Assembly (NCBI GenBank): GCA_963842835.1
Contig: CAWJIB010000002.1
Location: forward strand, 15,657-79,656
DNA from: Roseiarcus sp963842835
GTDB taxonomy: Bacteria > Pseudomonadota > Alphaproteobacteria > Rhizobiales > Beijerinckiaceae
Direction: 5' to 3'
Length of the DNA: 64,000 nt
Part shown: one piece after another, positions 17,850-26,107 of the stretch
Layout: every line of letters starts with the position of its first letter
Position numbering within the stretch: position 1 is the first letter of the stretch
The notes under the pieces: model-generated
Seen by the model: the letters and a program-made list of their open reading frames with translations, nothing else
Told to the model about the DNA's origin: nothing
The model's database searches: none
Made by a program: the position numbers and the translations under genes

Positions 17850-19268
17850 CTAGAACTGGAAATAGATGAACGGCGCCGAGGCCGAGGGCGCCATGACGAC
17901 GATCGCATAGAGCAGCGCGAAGCCGAAGGCGGTCTGTAACAGCGGGCCGCGGTCGTCGAGAACGGCGCCGATCGCGCCGCGCGTCTGCCAGGGCACGATT
18001 TGCGTCAGCGCGCCGCAGGCGATGAGCGGCAGAACGACCATCGGCATGGTGTTGGGCGCGCCGTTGTCGTTCCACACGCCGGCCAGAAACTGCGTCGCCG
18101 CGTCGAGCGAAGGCGCGCGGAAAAACAGCCAGGCGAAGCATACGAAATGAAACGTCACGGCCCAATCGACGACGCGGGCGACCGGACCGACGCCGAAGCG
18201 GGCAAAGGCGGCGCTGCGCCGCCAGGCGTGGTCGACGACGAGCGCGACGCCGTGCATCGCGCCCCAGATCAGGAACGTCCAATTGGCGCCGTGCCAGAGG
18301 CCGCCCAGCAGCATCGTCAGCAGAAGATTGCGGGCGGTCGCGAGCGCGCCGTGGCGATTGCCGCCCAAGGGGATGTAGAGATAGTCGCGCAGCCAGTTCG
18401 ACAGCGTCATGTGCCAACGGCGCCAGAAGTCGCCGATGCCGAGCGCGCGATAGGGCTGATTGAAATTCTGCGGAAAGCGATAGCCGAGCAGCGCCGCGAC
18501 GCCGATCGCGATGTCGGTGTAGGCGCTGAAATCGGCGTAGATCTGGATCGCGTAGGCGTAGACCGCGACGATCAGGTCGAAGCGCGAAAATTGCGAGGGA
18601 TCGGTGAACACGGGATCGACGAAGCGCACTGCGAGGTAATTGGCGATCACCATCTTCTTGAACAGGCCGCCGAGGATGAGCAGCATGTTCTCGCCGAACG
18701 AGAAGTCGCCGGCTCTTCGCGGCGAGGCGAGCTGCGGCAGGAATTCGTGCGCGCGCACGATCGGCCCGGCCACCAGATGCGGGAAGAAGCTGATGTAGAG
18801 CACGATGTCGAGCGGCGAGCGCGAGGGCGCGAGGCGCCCGCGATAAACGTCGACGACATAGGAAATCGCGTGAAAGGTCAGGAACGAGATCGCCACCGGC
18901 AGCGTGACGTTGACGAAGTCGATCGACGGATTGAGGCCCAGCGCATGCGCCAGGGTGAGAACCTGCGCGATGAAGAAGTCGAGATATTTGAAATAGGCGA
19001 GAATGCCGAGGTCGAGCGCGACGCCGAGGCCGAGCGCGAGGCGACGAAAGGGCCGGCGCGCGCCCGCGTCGACATAGAGGCCGACGAAATAGGAGATCGC
19101 GCCGCTCGCCAGCAGCAGCAGCAGGAACCGCCAGTTCCACGAGGCGTAGAAGGCCAAGCTCAGCGCGAGCAGGACGACCTTCTTCAAGGTGTTGTAGGAA
19201 TTCAGACCCCAGACCAACGCGAACGAGAACGCGAAGAACAGCGCGAAATCAATTGTTGGAAACAACAT
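17850..19268 (-). CDS. MBOAT-family O-acyltransferase (AlgI-like)
   Basis: A 472-residue multi-pass inner-membrane enzyme of the AlgI/PatA type, which moves acetyl or acyl groups across the membrane for polymer O-acylation. Family blocks are present: N-terminal MLFPTIDFALFFAF, FFPHLVAGPIVR, ADFSAYTDIAIG, WRRWHMTLSNWLRDYLYIPLGG and LLGGLWHGANWTFLIWG, which includes the conserved membrane histidine. I chose the ATG at 19268 to match the AlgI N-terminus; an ATG at 19289 is also possible. The gene overlaps the upstream SGNH gene, and three SGNH proteins precede it, consistent with an acyl-acceptor relay. Confidence 0.9.
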   Translation of the reverse strand: MLFPTIDFALFFAFSFALVWGLNSYNTLKKVVLLALSLAFYASWNWRFLLLLLASGAISYFVGLYVDAGARRPFRRLALGLGVALDLGILAYFKYLDFFIAQVLTLAHALGLNPSIDFVNVTLPVAISFLTFHAISYVVDVYRGRLAPSRSPLDIVLYISFFPHLVAGPIVRAHEFLPQLASPRRAGDFSFGENMLLILGGLFKKMVIANYLAVRFVDPVFTDPSQFSRFDLIVAVYAYAIQIYADFSAYTDIAIGVAALLGYRFPQNFNQPYRALGIGDFWRRWHMTLSNWLRDYLYIPLGGNRHGALATARNLLLTMLLGGLWHGANWTFLIWGAMHGVALVVDHAWRRSAAFARFGVGPVARVVDWAVTFHFVCFAWLFFRAPSLDAATQFLAGVWNDNGAPNTMPMVVLPLIACGALTQIVPWQTRGAIGAVLDDRGPLLQTAFGFALLYAIVVMAPSASAPFIYFQF

Positions 19269-20799
19269 GGGCGCTAGTCTGCGGGCCATCGATCCGCGGG
19301 ATGAGGAAATCCGCGAATTGGTCGGCGCTTTGTTTATAGCCTTCCAGCGTCATGTGCACGAAATCATGCGCCATGAGCGGCGGGCTGGCGGCAGCCCAGA
19401 CCTGCGCGCCGCACGGGCCCGGCATCACGGACGACCAATCCCAGAAATCGGCGCCGATGCGCTCGGCGAGCCGCCGTTGCGCCTCGCGCACCTGCGCGAG
19501 CTTGGGCGGCGTCGCCAGGCGGCATGGTCCGCCGGCGGCGGCCGGCTGCGGCGTGGGCGCCGCGCGCGCGCCATCGGGCGGACCGATCATGATGATGCGC
19601 AGGCCCGGCCGAAGCGCCTGGAGTCTTCGCACGATCTGTTCGTATTGAGCCGAATAGGCCGCGACGTCGAGCGCGTCGTTGAAGCCTTCGTTGGTTCCGA
19701 ACGCGAGCACGACGATATCCGGCGCCAGCCGCCGCAAGTCGTCGGCGAGATTCTCGGTGGCGAGCTTTTGCAGCAATTGCACCGTCGCGCCGGGGAAACC
19801 CAGGCTGACGTAAGAGACGCCGTCGCCTTCGCGAGCGACTTCGACGCCGGTCACCGTCACCGGCGCGTCGCTGAGCGCGCGCACCGCGATGTCGTGAAAA
19901 CCTCGCGGGCCCGACTGCGAAGGCTGCACATCGAGCGTGGCGCGCTCGTCGGCCGCTCCGTCGAGATCGATCTGCCCGCCGGGCTCGCCGTCGACCAGCA
20001 CTTCGGCGCGACCCCCGCCGGGTTGCTTGAGAAAGGCCACTTCGAGCCGGTTGTAAGGAAGGCCGCCGCGCGCCCTCAGGCTGAGCGAGGCGCCGGCACG
20101 GCGCGCCACCGCGTTGAAGCCGGAAAGGTAGAAGCGGCGCTTTTCGTCCGACTTCTGCAGCGCCTCGTAGGTCCAGCCCTCGGAGGCGTCGCTCTCGAAC
20201 AGGGCCGACCTCACGCCGAGATGCGGCTTGCCCGGTACGATATAGGCCATCCCGCCGGAGCCGAACACTTGCTGCAGGCGCTCGCGGACGCGGCCGGTGA
20301 AATAATCGGCCGCGGTATGGCTGTCGCCGAGCTGCAGGATCGTCAGGCGGCGGGTGGCGAAAATGTCGGGCGTCAGTTCGCCGTAGGCGGAAAACTCAGC
20401 CCCCGGCCGATCGGGGGCGGGCAAGGCCGCCTCCAGCGCGGAGAGCGCGCCAAGGCCGCTCGTGCGGCTCGTGGGCGCAGCGTCGACCGTCGGGGCGGCG
20501 AGCATCGCGACGCGCAGCAATTTCTCGGCCCGGCTCGGCGGGGCGTCCGTCCGATCAGACGCTTCGGTCGGCGCGGGTCGCTCTCGTGGGCGCCAGACCG
20601 CCAGGCGCACATCGGCGAGGGCGAGCGAGGAGACCTCCGGCTTCAGGGGCAGCGTGAGCTGGCTCGCCGCCTCGAGGGATCGCTCGACGGCGGGGTCGCT
20701 CGAGGCGGCGCTCACGCCAACCTTCGCGGTCAGGCTCGCGCCCGCCGCGCCGATCAGCAGGGCCACAGCCCATGCGAGCAGCGCCAACGAATTTCGCAC
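19249..20799 (-). CDS. large SGNH/GDSL-fold protein of the O-acylation cluster
   Basis: The product of about 516 residues has an N-terminal membrane anchor (SLALLAWAVALLIGAAGA), a long linker, then SGNH blocks: ILQLGDSHTAADY (nucleophile serine near residue 160), AFGTNEGFND, and the late MAHDFVHMTLEGY supplying Asp/His. GDSH rather than GDSL is typical of periplasmic acetyltransferase/esterase partners of MBOAT proteins. A beta-sandwich-like insert sits between blocks I and III (about 210-310). I took the GTG at 20799, four bases after the preceding stop; the ATG at 20844 is an alternative. It probably transfers or removes acyl groups on an extracellular polymer. Confidence 0.8.
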   Translation of the reverse strand: MRNSLALLAWAVALLIGAAGASLTAKVGVSAASSDPAVERSLEAASQLTLPLKPEVSSLALADVRLAVWRPRERPAPTEASDRTDAPPSRAEKLLRVAMLAAPTVDAAPTSRTSGLGALSALEAALPAPDRPGAEFSAYGELTPDIFATRRLTILQLGDSHTAADYFTGRVRERLQQVFGSGGMAYIVPGKPHLGVRSALFESDASEGWTYEALQKSDEKRRFYLSGFNAVARRAGASLSLRARGGLPYNRLEVAFLKQPGGGRAEVLVDGEPGGQIDLDGAADERATLDVQPSQSGPRGFHDIAVRALSDAPVTVTGVEVAREGDGVSYVSLGFPGATVQLLQKLATENLADDLRRLAPDIVVLAFGTNEGFNDALDVAAYSAQYEQIVRRLQALRPGLRIIMIGPPDGARAAPTPQPAAAGGPCRLATPPKLAQVREAQRRLAERIGADFWDWSSVMPGPCGAQVWAAASPPLMAHDFVHMTLEGYKQSADQFADFLIPRIDGPQTSAHVVSNN

Positions 20800-20803
20800 T
20801 CCC

Positions 20804-21598
20804 TCACCTTGCTCCCATTTTCTCGCACTCGCTCGCAACGTCACGCCCGCGCTGCTTCAGGCTTTGCATGATGGAGGGATAAAAAGCGTCCATCACCATG
20901 TCGTAACCGACGGTGGTGAAGTGAACGCCGTCGGGAGCGCGCACTTGCACCATCGCATTATTCGCGTTGGGCAGAAAGGGCTTGTATTCGTCGACGCCGG
21001 CACGCGACTCCCAGGGCGGGACATAGGCGGCGCGCGGCGACCCGACATGCGCGAGCGCCTCGGCGAACAGACGGTTCTTGGCGGTCGCGTCGGCGTTGGC
21101 GGCCGAATTGAGCATGACGGGAAGACCCATCACCAGCATCGAGGAGCCATGCGCGAGCGCATTTTGCACGACGTCTTCGACAAGCGCCTCGTAGCGGCTG
21201 TCGTAGTCGGGTCCGCCGTATTCGGTGCGCGTCTTCGCGGCGTCGACGATCGATTGACGATCGTTGATGCCGAACGAGCCGACGAACAGATCGGCGCCCG
21301 GGTCGGTCGCAATCGCCGCCACTTCGTCCACCCAGTTGTACTGGTCCAGCCGCGTCAATCCCGTCCCGTTCTTCGCGTGACGAATCAATTTAATCTTGTC
21401 GGCCAGGCACTTGTCTTTTCCGAGGCGCCGGAACAGCGCCCCCCAGAGCCCGTCCGCCATGGAATTGCCGACAAAAGCGATGTGAACCGGCGGGGGATCG
21501 CCCGGCGCGGCCAACGCGGCGCGCGCGCTCGGGCCGCAAGCAAAAACCAAGCTCAATGCGACGCAGACTGTCGACGTATAGACCGTTTTCTTCCACAT
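20804..21598 (-). CDS. secreted SGNH/GDSL hydrolase-family protein
   Basis: The 264-residue protein begins with a signal sequence (residues about 1-31, ending ACGPSARAALA). SGNH blocks follow: IAFVGNSMADGLWG with S46, a GSFGINDRQS block, and the C-terminal DGVHFTTVGYDMVMDAF with the Asp-x-x-His pair. GNSM replaces the classic GDSL, as in DUF459-type proteins. It is the second of three adjacent SGNH genes and precedes the large SGNH gene by four bases. Likely periplasmic, acting on polymer acyl groups; substrate unknown. Confidence 0.8.
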   Translation of the reverse strand: MWKKTVYTSTVCVALSLVFACGPSARAALAAPGDPPPVHIAFVGNSMADGLWGALFRRLGKDKCLADKIKLIRHAKNGTGLTRLDQYNWVDEVAAIATDPGADLFVGSFGINDRQSIVDAAKTRTEYGGPDYDSRYEALVEDVVQNALAHGSSMLVMGLPVMLNSAANADATAKNRLFAEALAHVGSPRAAYVPPWESRAGVDEYKPFLPNANNAMVQVRAPDGVHFTTVGYDMVMDAFYPSIMQSLKQRGRDVASECEKMGAR

Positions 21599-21628
21599 GC
21601 CTTAAGCGCCCTCGGCTGACGATTGCCC

Positions 21629-22303
21629 TCAGTTCGGCGCGGGCGTGGTTGGCGTCGCCATATCGGCGAGGCGCCTTTTCCTTTTGTGTCCCTTCTTGCC
21701 GGACGTCTTCTTGCCGCCGTGGACGACAGCCTTGTGTTCGCTCGCAGCGGCGACGACAACCGGGAGACCCGCGGCCGAGGCCGCTTTCTGCCACATGCGC
21801 GCGTAGCCCGCCATAGTAAAGTGCACGCCGTTTCCGGCGTGGAGGGAGCGCTCGCAAAAGCTCGGGTCCTGCAGACTCACGTAGGTTACCGAGGTGCCCG
21901 CGAGCTGCGTGCTCAAGACCTCGTCCAGCTTTTTCGAATACGTCTCCCAGGGCTTGAGAACGCAAGGCGGACCCATCCAATAGAGTTTGACGCCTTGCGC
22001 GTCGGCCGCCGCGACGATCGCCTCGACGCGCTTGTGAACGTCGAGGGCGCCGGCGCCGCCGACGGCGTCGTTGGTCCCGAGACTCATGAACACCGTCGCG
22101 CCGCGCGGCATTTCGCTCAACTGCTTGAAAATGAAGGGCGTGTAAATCGCGACGTTGAACCGATTGGCGGGGGAGGGCAGGTTCGTCGCCAAATGCACGC
22201 CCTCCCCGATGCTGTCGCCGATGATCCTCACGTCCTCGGCCAAGGCCGCGCCGGGCGCGCCGAGAGCGAGCAGGAAGCAAACAACGAAACCTCGCAAAGA
22301 CAT
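21629..22303 (-). CDS. secreted SGNH/GDSL hydrolase-family protein with basic C-terminal tail
   Basis: A 224-residue product starts with a signal peptide (MSLRGFVVCFLLALGAPGAALA). RIIGDSIGEGVHLA carries the nucleophile S31, SLGTNDAVGG is block III, and GNGVHFTMAGYARMW provides the catalytic Asp/Asn-His region. The C-terminal 40 residues are lysine/arginine-rich (KKTSGKKGHKRKRR), which could bind anionic polymer or cell-surface groups. An AGGTGA ribosome site precedes the ATG at 22303. This is the first gene of the minus-strand SGNH/MBOAT cluster. Confidence 0.8.
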   Translation of the reverse strand: MSLRGFVVCFLLALGAPGAALAEDVRIIGDSIGEGVHLATNLPSPANRFNVAIYTPFIFKQLSEMPRGATVFMSLGTNDAVGGAGALDVHKRVEAIVAAADAQGVKLYWMGPPCVLKPWETYSKKLDEVLSTQLAGTSVTYVSLQDPSFCERSLHAGNGVHFTMAGYARMWQKAASAAGLPVVVAAASEHKAVVHGGKKTSGKKGHKRKRRLADMATPTTPAPN

Positions 22304-22412
22304 AGCATCACCTGGGAGAAGCAGTTTCCTGCACGAGAACACGCCATGGTTAATGGGCGATGAAAACCGCCTTTTTCGGGCCATCGGAGGCGATCGGCCC
22401 CTGCCGCCTCGC

Positions 22413-22712
22413 TCACTCGCAGCGATAGCGCCAGCGCCCGTAGCGCCAGGGACGCATCCACGAGGCGCGCGGCGGAAGCGCCCGCGGCGGCGGATCGAAG
22501 CCGGAGGCGCTCCACGGATGGCAGCGACATATCCGCGCAGCGCCCATCCAGCCGCCCGCCCAGAGGCCATGGCGCTGGATCGCCTCGTCCGCATAGGCCG
22601 AGCAGCTCGGGAGATAGCGGCACTGGCGCCCAATGAGCGACGAAAATGTCAGTTGATAGAAGCGGATGAGCGCGTGCGCGAGTCGGCGCGGCGCGAGCCG
22701 AAAGGCATTCAT
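22413..22712 (-). CDS. yidD: membrane protein insertion efficiency factor YidD
   Basis: The 99-residue product has the YidD hallmark LIRFYQLTFSSLIGRQCRYLPSCSAYADEAIQRHG followed by GGWMGAARICRCHPWSASGFDP, including the conserved cysteines. YidD is a small inner-membrane-associated protein that assists YidC-dependent insertion. Its ATG overlaps the stop of the Fe-S scaffold-like gene by 4 bp, so the two are coupled; this pairing is seen in other Hyphomicrobiales. Length is normal. Confidence 0.93.
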   Translation of the reverse strand: MNAFRLAPRRLAHALIRFYQLTFSSLIGRQCRYLPSCSAYADEAIQRHGLWAGGWMGAARICRCHPWSASGFDPPPRALPPRASWMRPWRYGRWRYRCE

Positions 22713-23179
22713 GGCGCCGGCGCCGGGGCGGCGGGCTGCTTGACTGCGCTCGCCTTGGCCGCGATCTGGCCGAGCGCGTCGACCACCGCGTCGAACGTCA
22801 GCAGCGTCGAGGCATGGCGGGCCTTATAGTCGCGCACGGGCTCGAGGACGGCGAAATCGGACCATTTTCCCGAGGGCGGCGGCCCGTTCGCCTTGAGCAT
22901 GCGCGTCACGGTCTCGCGCAGGGCGATGAGTTCCGCCGGAGTTGCGCCGATGATATGGCGCGCCATCAGCGACGAGGAAGCCTGCCCCAGCGCGCAAGCC
23001 TTGACGTCGTGGGCGAAGTCGCTGACGCGACCGTCGTGAAGGCAGAGATCGACGGTGACCGTCGAACCGCAAAGCCGCGAATGGGCCTTCGCGCTTGCGT
23101 CGGGCGAAGCGAGCCGGCCGAGCCGAGGAATGTCGGCCGCCAATTCCAGAATGCGTGTGTTGTATATCTCGTTCAACAT
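22709..23179 (-). CDS. IscU/SufU-fold Fe-S scaffold-like protein, atypical ligands
   Basis: The 156-residue product has the IscU/NifU N-domain fold, beginning MLNEIYNTRILELA. Cys37 (RLCGST) and Cys62 (KACALGQASSS) are retained. However, the aspartate that follows the first cysteine in classical scaffolds (CGD) is serine (S39), and the third cysteine position is alanine (RHAST, A123). A proline/alanine-rich tail ends the protein. It could be a specialised scaffold or a protein with a different role. It is coupled to yidD and divergent from folE. Confidence 0.8.
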   Translation of the reverse strand: MLNEIYNTRILELAADIPRLGRLASPDASAKAHSRLCGSTVTVDLCLHDGRVSDFAHDVKACALGQASSSLMARHIIGATPAELIALRETVTRMLKANGPPPSGKWSDFAVLEPVRDYKARHASTLLTFDAVVDALGQIAAKASAVKQPAAPAPAP

Positions 23180-23214
23180 GATCGCGATGCGCGCGGCTGG
23201 TCGAACCGCTCCGT

Positions 23215-23230
23215 CCTCCTATATAGGAGG
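23215..23230. promoter_or_regulatory. perfect 16-bp palindrome in a divergent promoter region
   Basis: CCTCCTATATAGGAGG is a perfect inverted repeat located between the scaffold-like gene (start 23179, leftward) and folE (start 23299, rightward). The TATATA centre could serve as a -10 element in either direction, and the symmetric arms could bind a dimeric regulator. No regulator is identified. Confidence 0.4.
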
Positions 23231-23298
23231 CCGTGCGGGCAAAGAAGAGGGCCGGACGGGTCATGGCCTCGCCGTCGCCGAACCGCTGAGAGATCGAC

Positions 23299-23916
23299 AT
23301 GGATGACATCGTTAAACGGGAGGCTCGGCGCCGCGACCTCCCCCTCAGGCCGAGCCGCGACGAGGCTGAAGCGGCCGTTCGCACCTTGATTGCCTGGGCC
23401 GGCGACGATCCGACCCGCGAAGGCCTCCTCGACACGCCCAGGCGGGTCGTCAAGGCCTACGAAGAACTCTTCGCCGGCTACGACGAGGAGGCGGCCCACG
23501 CGCTTTCGCGGGTGTTCGAGGAAGTCGACGGGTACCAGGACATCGTGCTGGTCCGCGACATCCCGTTCGTCTCGCATTGCGAGCACCATATCGCGCCCTT
23601 CTTCGGAAAGGCGCATATCGGCTATTATCCGCGTCACGGTGTCGTCGGCCTGTCCAAGCTCGCGCGCATCGTCGACACGTTCGCGCGCCGCCTGCAGACG
23701 CAGGAGGCCATGTCGGCGCAGATCGTCGAGGCGGTGGACGCCTCGCTCAATACGCGCGGCGTCGCGGTGTTGATCGAAGCCGAACACACCTGCATGTCCA
23801 TGCGCGGGGTGAAGAAGCACGGAGTCTCGACGGTGACGACGCAGTTTTCCGGCGTCTTTCGCACGCAGCCGAACGAACAGATCCGCTTCCTGACCTTGTT
23901 GCGCGGCGCGAGGTGA
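23299..23916 (+). CDS. folE: GTP cyclohydrolase I
   Basis: FolE converts GTP to dihydroneopterin triphosphate, the first step of folate and related pterin synthesis. The 205-residue protein has the zinc ligands C94 and H97 in SHCEHHIAPFFGKAHIGY and C165 in EAEHTCMSMRGVKKHG. The STVTTQFSGVF C-terminal block is also present. It is cytosolic and of normal length. hisI follows by 4 bp on the same strand. The folate link is consistent with fhs and the MetE-like gene elsewhere in the window. Confidence 0.97.
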   Translation: MDDIVKREARRRDLPLRPSRDEAEAAVRTLIAWAGDDPTREGLLDTPRRVVKAYEELFAGYDEEAAHALSRVFEEVDGYQDIVLVRDIPFVSHCEHHIAPFFGKAHIGYYPRHGVVGLSKLARIVDTFARRLQTQEAMSAQIVEAVDASLNTRGVAVLIEAEHTCMSMRGVKKHGVSTVTTQFSGVFRTQPNEQIRFLTLLRGAR

Positions 23917-23920
23917 CGCC

Positions 23921-24322
23921 ATGTCCCTGACGCCCGCCGCGATCGACCGCGAGGAAGGCTCGGAATTCGCGCCGCGTTTCTCCGCCGACGGGCTGCTGAC
24001 CTGCGTGACGGTCGACGCCCGCAGCGGCGAAGTGCTGATGGTCGCGCACATGAACGCCGAGGCGCTGGACAAGACGCTGTCGAGCGGAATCATGCATTAT
24101 TGGTCGCGCTCACGCCAAAGTCTTTGGCGCAAGGGCGACACGTCGGGGCAGATCCAAAGGCTCGAGGAATTGCGCGTCGATTGCGATCAAGACGCCTTGC
24201 TGGCGCGCGTGTCGGTCGGCGGCGACGGCGGCGCCTGCCACACCGGGCGGTGGTCTTGTTTTTATCGGCGCATCGAGAAAACCGGCGACGGTCCGCGCCT
24301 GGCGCCGGTCGCGAAAACGTGA
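23921..24322 (+). CDS. hisI: phosphoribosyl-AMP cyclohydrolase
   Basis: HisI opens the purine ring of phosphoribosyl-AMP in the third step of histidine synthesis. The 133-residue product carries the stand-alone cyclohydrolase motifs: MVAHMNAEAL, YWSRSRQSLWRKGDTSGQ, DCDQDALL and GGACHTGRWSCFY, which supply zinc and magnesium ligands. There is no HisE domain, as usual in alphaproteobacteria. It begins 4 bp after folE and ends before the patatin gene. Confidence 0.96.
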   Translation: MSLTPAAIDREEGSEFAPRFSADGLLTCVTVDARSGEVLMVAHMNAEALDKTLSSGIMHYWSRSRQSLWRKGDTSGQIQRLEELRVDCDQDALLARVSVGGDGGACHTGRWSCFYRRIEKTGDGPRLAPVAKT

Positions 24323-24456
24323 AGCGAAAGTGCGCTAACGACGCGTTACGTGTAATATGACCGCGGGCGCGCCATTAACCAATCGGCGAGAGGCGCGTGT
24401 TAGCGTTTTCGGCTACCGGCGCACCAGGAAGGACACGGGAAGCCGGATTGTGAGGC

Positions 24457-25461
24457 GTGGCTATGCCCAGCGCTTTCTTTCGTAAGAGCGAGTCCGAGTT
24501 GTTTTCCGGCGGCTCCAGGCCCTCGCGGCCGAGGGTCGGCGTCGCGCTCGGCGCCGGCGCCGCGCGCGGCTGGGCGCATATCGGCGCGCTGCAAGAACTC
24601 GTGGCGATGGGCCTTTCCCCGGACATCGTCGTGGGATCCTCGATCGGCGCGGTCGTGGGCGGCTGCTTCGCCGCCGGCCGGCTCGATACCCTCGAGAGCT
24701 TCGCCCGCTCGCTGACCAAGCGGCGCGTTTTTGGCCTTCTCGATGTTTCCTTCAACGGCGGCGGGCTGATCGGCGGCGACAGGCTGCGTTGGCGGCTCGA
24801 GGAATCGATCGGCGCCATGCGCATCGAGGACTTGCCGATCCGTTACGCCGGCGTCGCCACGGAAATCGGCTCGGGACACGAAATCTGGCTGAAGCGCGGA
24901 CCGCTCGTCGAAGCGATGCGCGCCTCCTACGCCCTGCCCGGCTTGTTCGAGCCGGTGCGCGTCGCCGGCCGTTGGCTGTTCGATGGCGCCATCGTCAACC
25001 CCGTTCCCGTGAGCGTCGCGCGCGCGCTCGGCGCTGATCGCGTCGTCGCGCTCAACATCGCCAGCGAAGGATCGGGCCGCGGAACAGCGATCCAGGACGT
25101 GCCTGACGCCGACGAGGCGCCGGTCGCGCCCACGCCGACCGCCGAAGACCCGCGAGCCGGCGTGATGAAAGGCCTTCGCCGCGGCGCGGGAATGCTGCGA
25201 CGGCAGTGGACGAGCGAAGGGCCGGGCGCTCCCGGGCTCGCTTCCGTGATGGTCAACGCCTTCAACATCACCCAGGATCGCATCATGCGTTCGCGTCTGG
25301 CGGGCGACCCGCCCGACGTCCTGGTGAGCCTGAAAATCGGCAAGATCGGTCTGTTCGAATTCCATCGCGCCGACGAGCTCATCGCGCTCGGCCGCGAAGC
25401 CGTGCGCAGGGCCCGCGACGAAATCGCCGAACACGTCGAACTGACCCCGGCGAAGGGCTGA
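24457..25461 (+). CDS. patatin-like phospholipase family protein (RssA-type)
   Basis: A 334-residue serine hydrolase of the bacterial patatin family. The oxyanion loop LGAGAARGWAHIG (31-43), nucleophile elbow G60-SSIG with S62, and the dyad aspartate D176 in LFDGAIVNPVP are all present. The C-terminal region (from about 225) is unlike short RssA proteins and could bind membrane. A phospholipid or lysophospholipid substrate is likely by family. A 134-bp gap after hisI includes a possible promoter; the ATG at 24457 (MAMP) has a nearby in-frame alternative at M3. Confidence 0.9.
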   Translation: MAMPSAFFRKSESELFSGGSRPSRPRVGVALGAGAARGWAHIGALQELVAMGLSPDIVVGSSIGAVVGGCFAAGRLDTLESFARSLTKRRVFGLLDVSFNGGGLIGGDRLRWRLEESIGAMRIEDLPIRYAGVATEIGSGHEIWLKRGPLVEAMRASYALPGLFEPVRVAGRWLFDGAIVNPVPVSVARALGADRVVALNIASEGSGRGTAIQDVPDADEAPVAPTPTAEDPRAGVMKGLRRGAGMLRRQWTSEGPGAPGLASVMVNAFNITQDRIMRSRLAGDPPDVLVSLKIGKIGLFEFHRADELIALGREAVRRARDEIAEHVELTPAKG

Positions 25462-25539
25462 CGCCGCCCGCGACGCAACGAGCGCCGCCCCGTTCCCAGG
25501 TGGCGGGAACGAGGCGACAGCGCGAGGAATAGGACGCGT

Positions 25540-25971
25540 TCAGGCGCTAGCGATATATTCCCGCAACGCCTTGCGCTCGGTGTCGATCGCGTTCACGTGC
25601 CGCTTGACGACGTCGCCGATCGAAACGATGCCGACGAGCCGACCGTGCTCGACCACCGGCAGATGGCGAAACCGCCCCTCGGTCATGATCTCCATGACGT
25701 GGTCGATCGAAGCGTTCTCTGTCACGGTGGTGACCTTCAATGTCATATGCCGCGAAGCTGGCTCCTCGAGCGCGCTCGCGCCGCCGTTTCCGATTGCGCG
25801 GACGATGTCGCGCTCCGACACGATGCCGAGAACGCTGATCGCCGCATCCGACACGACGACAGCGCCGACGCCCTTGGCGGCCAGCAGCGCCGCGACCTCC
25901 TTCACAGTGCGATGGGGCTGGGTCGTCACGACATCCCTGCCCTTTTCCCTGAGAATCCGCGCAACGGTCAT
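25540..25971 (-). CDS. tandem CBS-domain protein
   Basis: The 143-residue protein consists of two CBS repeats: residues about 8-65 (VTTQPHRTVKEVAALLAAKGVGAVVVSD...LGIVSERDIVRAI) and 75-132 (VTTVTENASIDHVMEIMTEGRFRHLPVVEHGRLVGIVSIGDVVKRH). CBS pairs bind adenosine nucleotides and act as energy-state sensors, but this protein has no effector domain. Such stand-alone CBS proteins are common in Hyphomicrobiales. Partner unknown; convergent with the patatin gene. Confidence 0.92.
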   Translation of the reverse strand: MTVARILREKGRDVVTTQPHRTVKEVAALLAAKGVGAVVVSDAAISVLGIVSERDIVRAIGNGGASALEEPASRHMTLKVTTVTENASIDHVMEIMTEGRFRHLPVVEHGRLVGIVSIGDVVKRHVNAIDTERKALREYIASA

Positions 25972-26107
25972 TCGGGCCTCCCTCGTTCCGCGGTCTTCTG
26001 CCGAGACCGCCTATTTAATAAGCATGCGCCGGTCCATGCGTGCGATCAAGCGTAATTCTAAGCATCGCCGCGCGGCGATCGGGCGAGAACGAGGCCAGCG
26101 CCACGCG

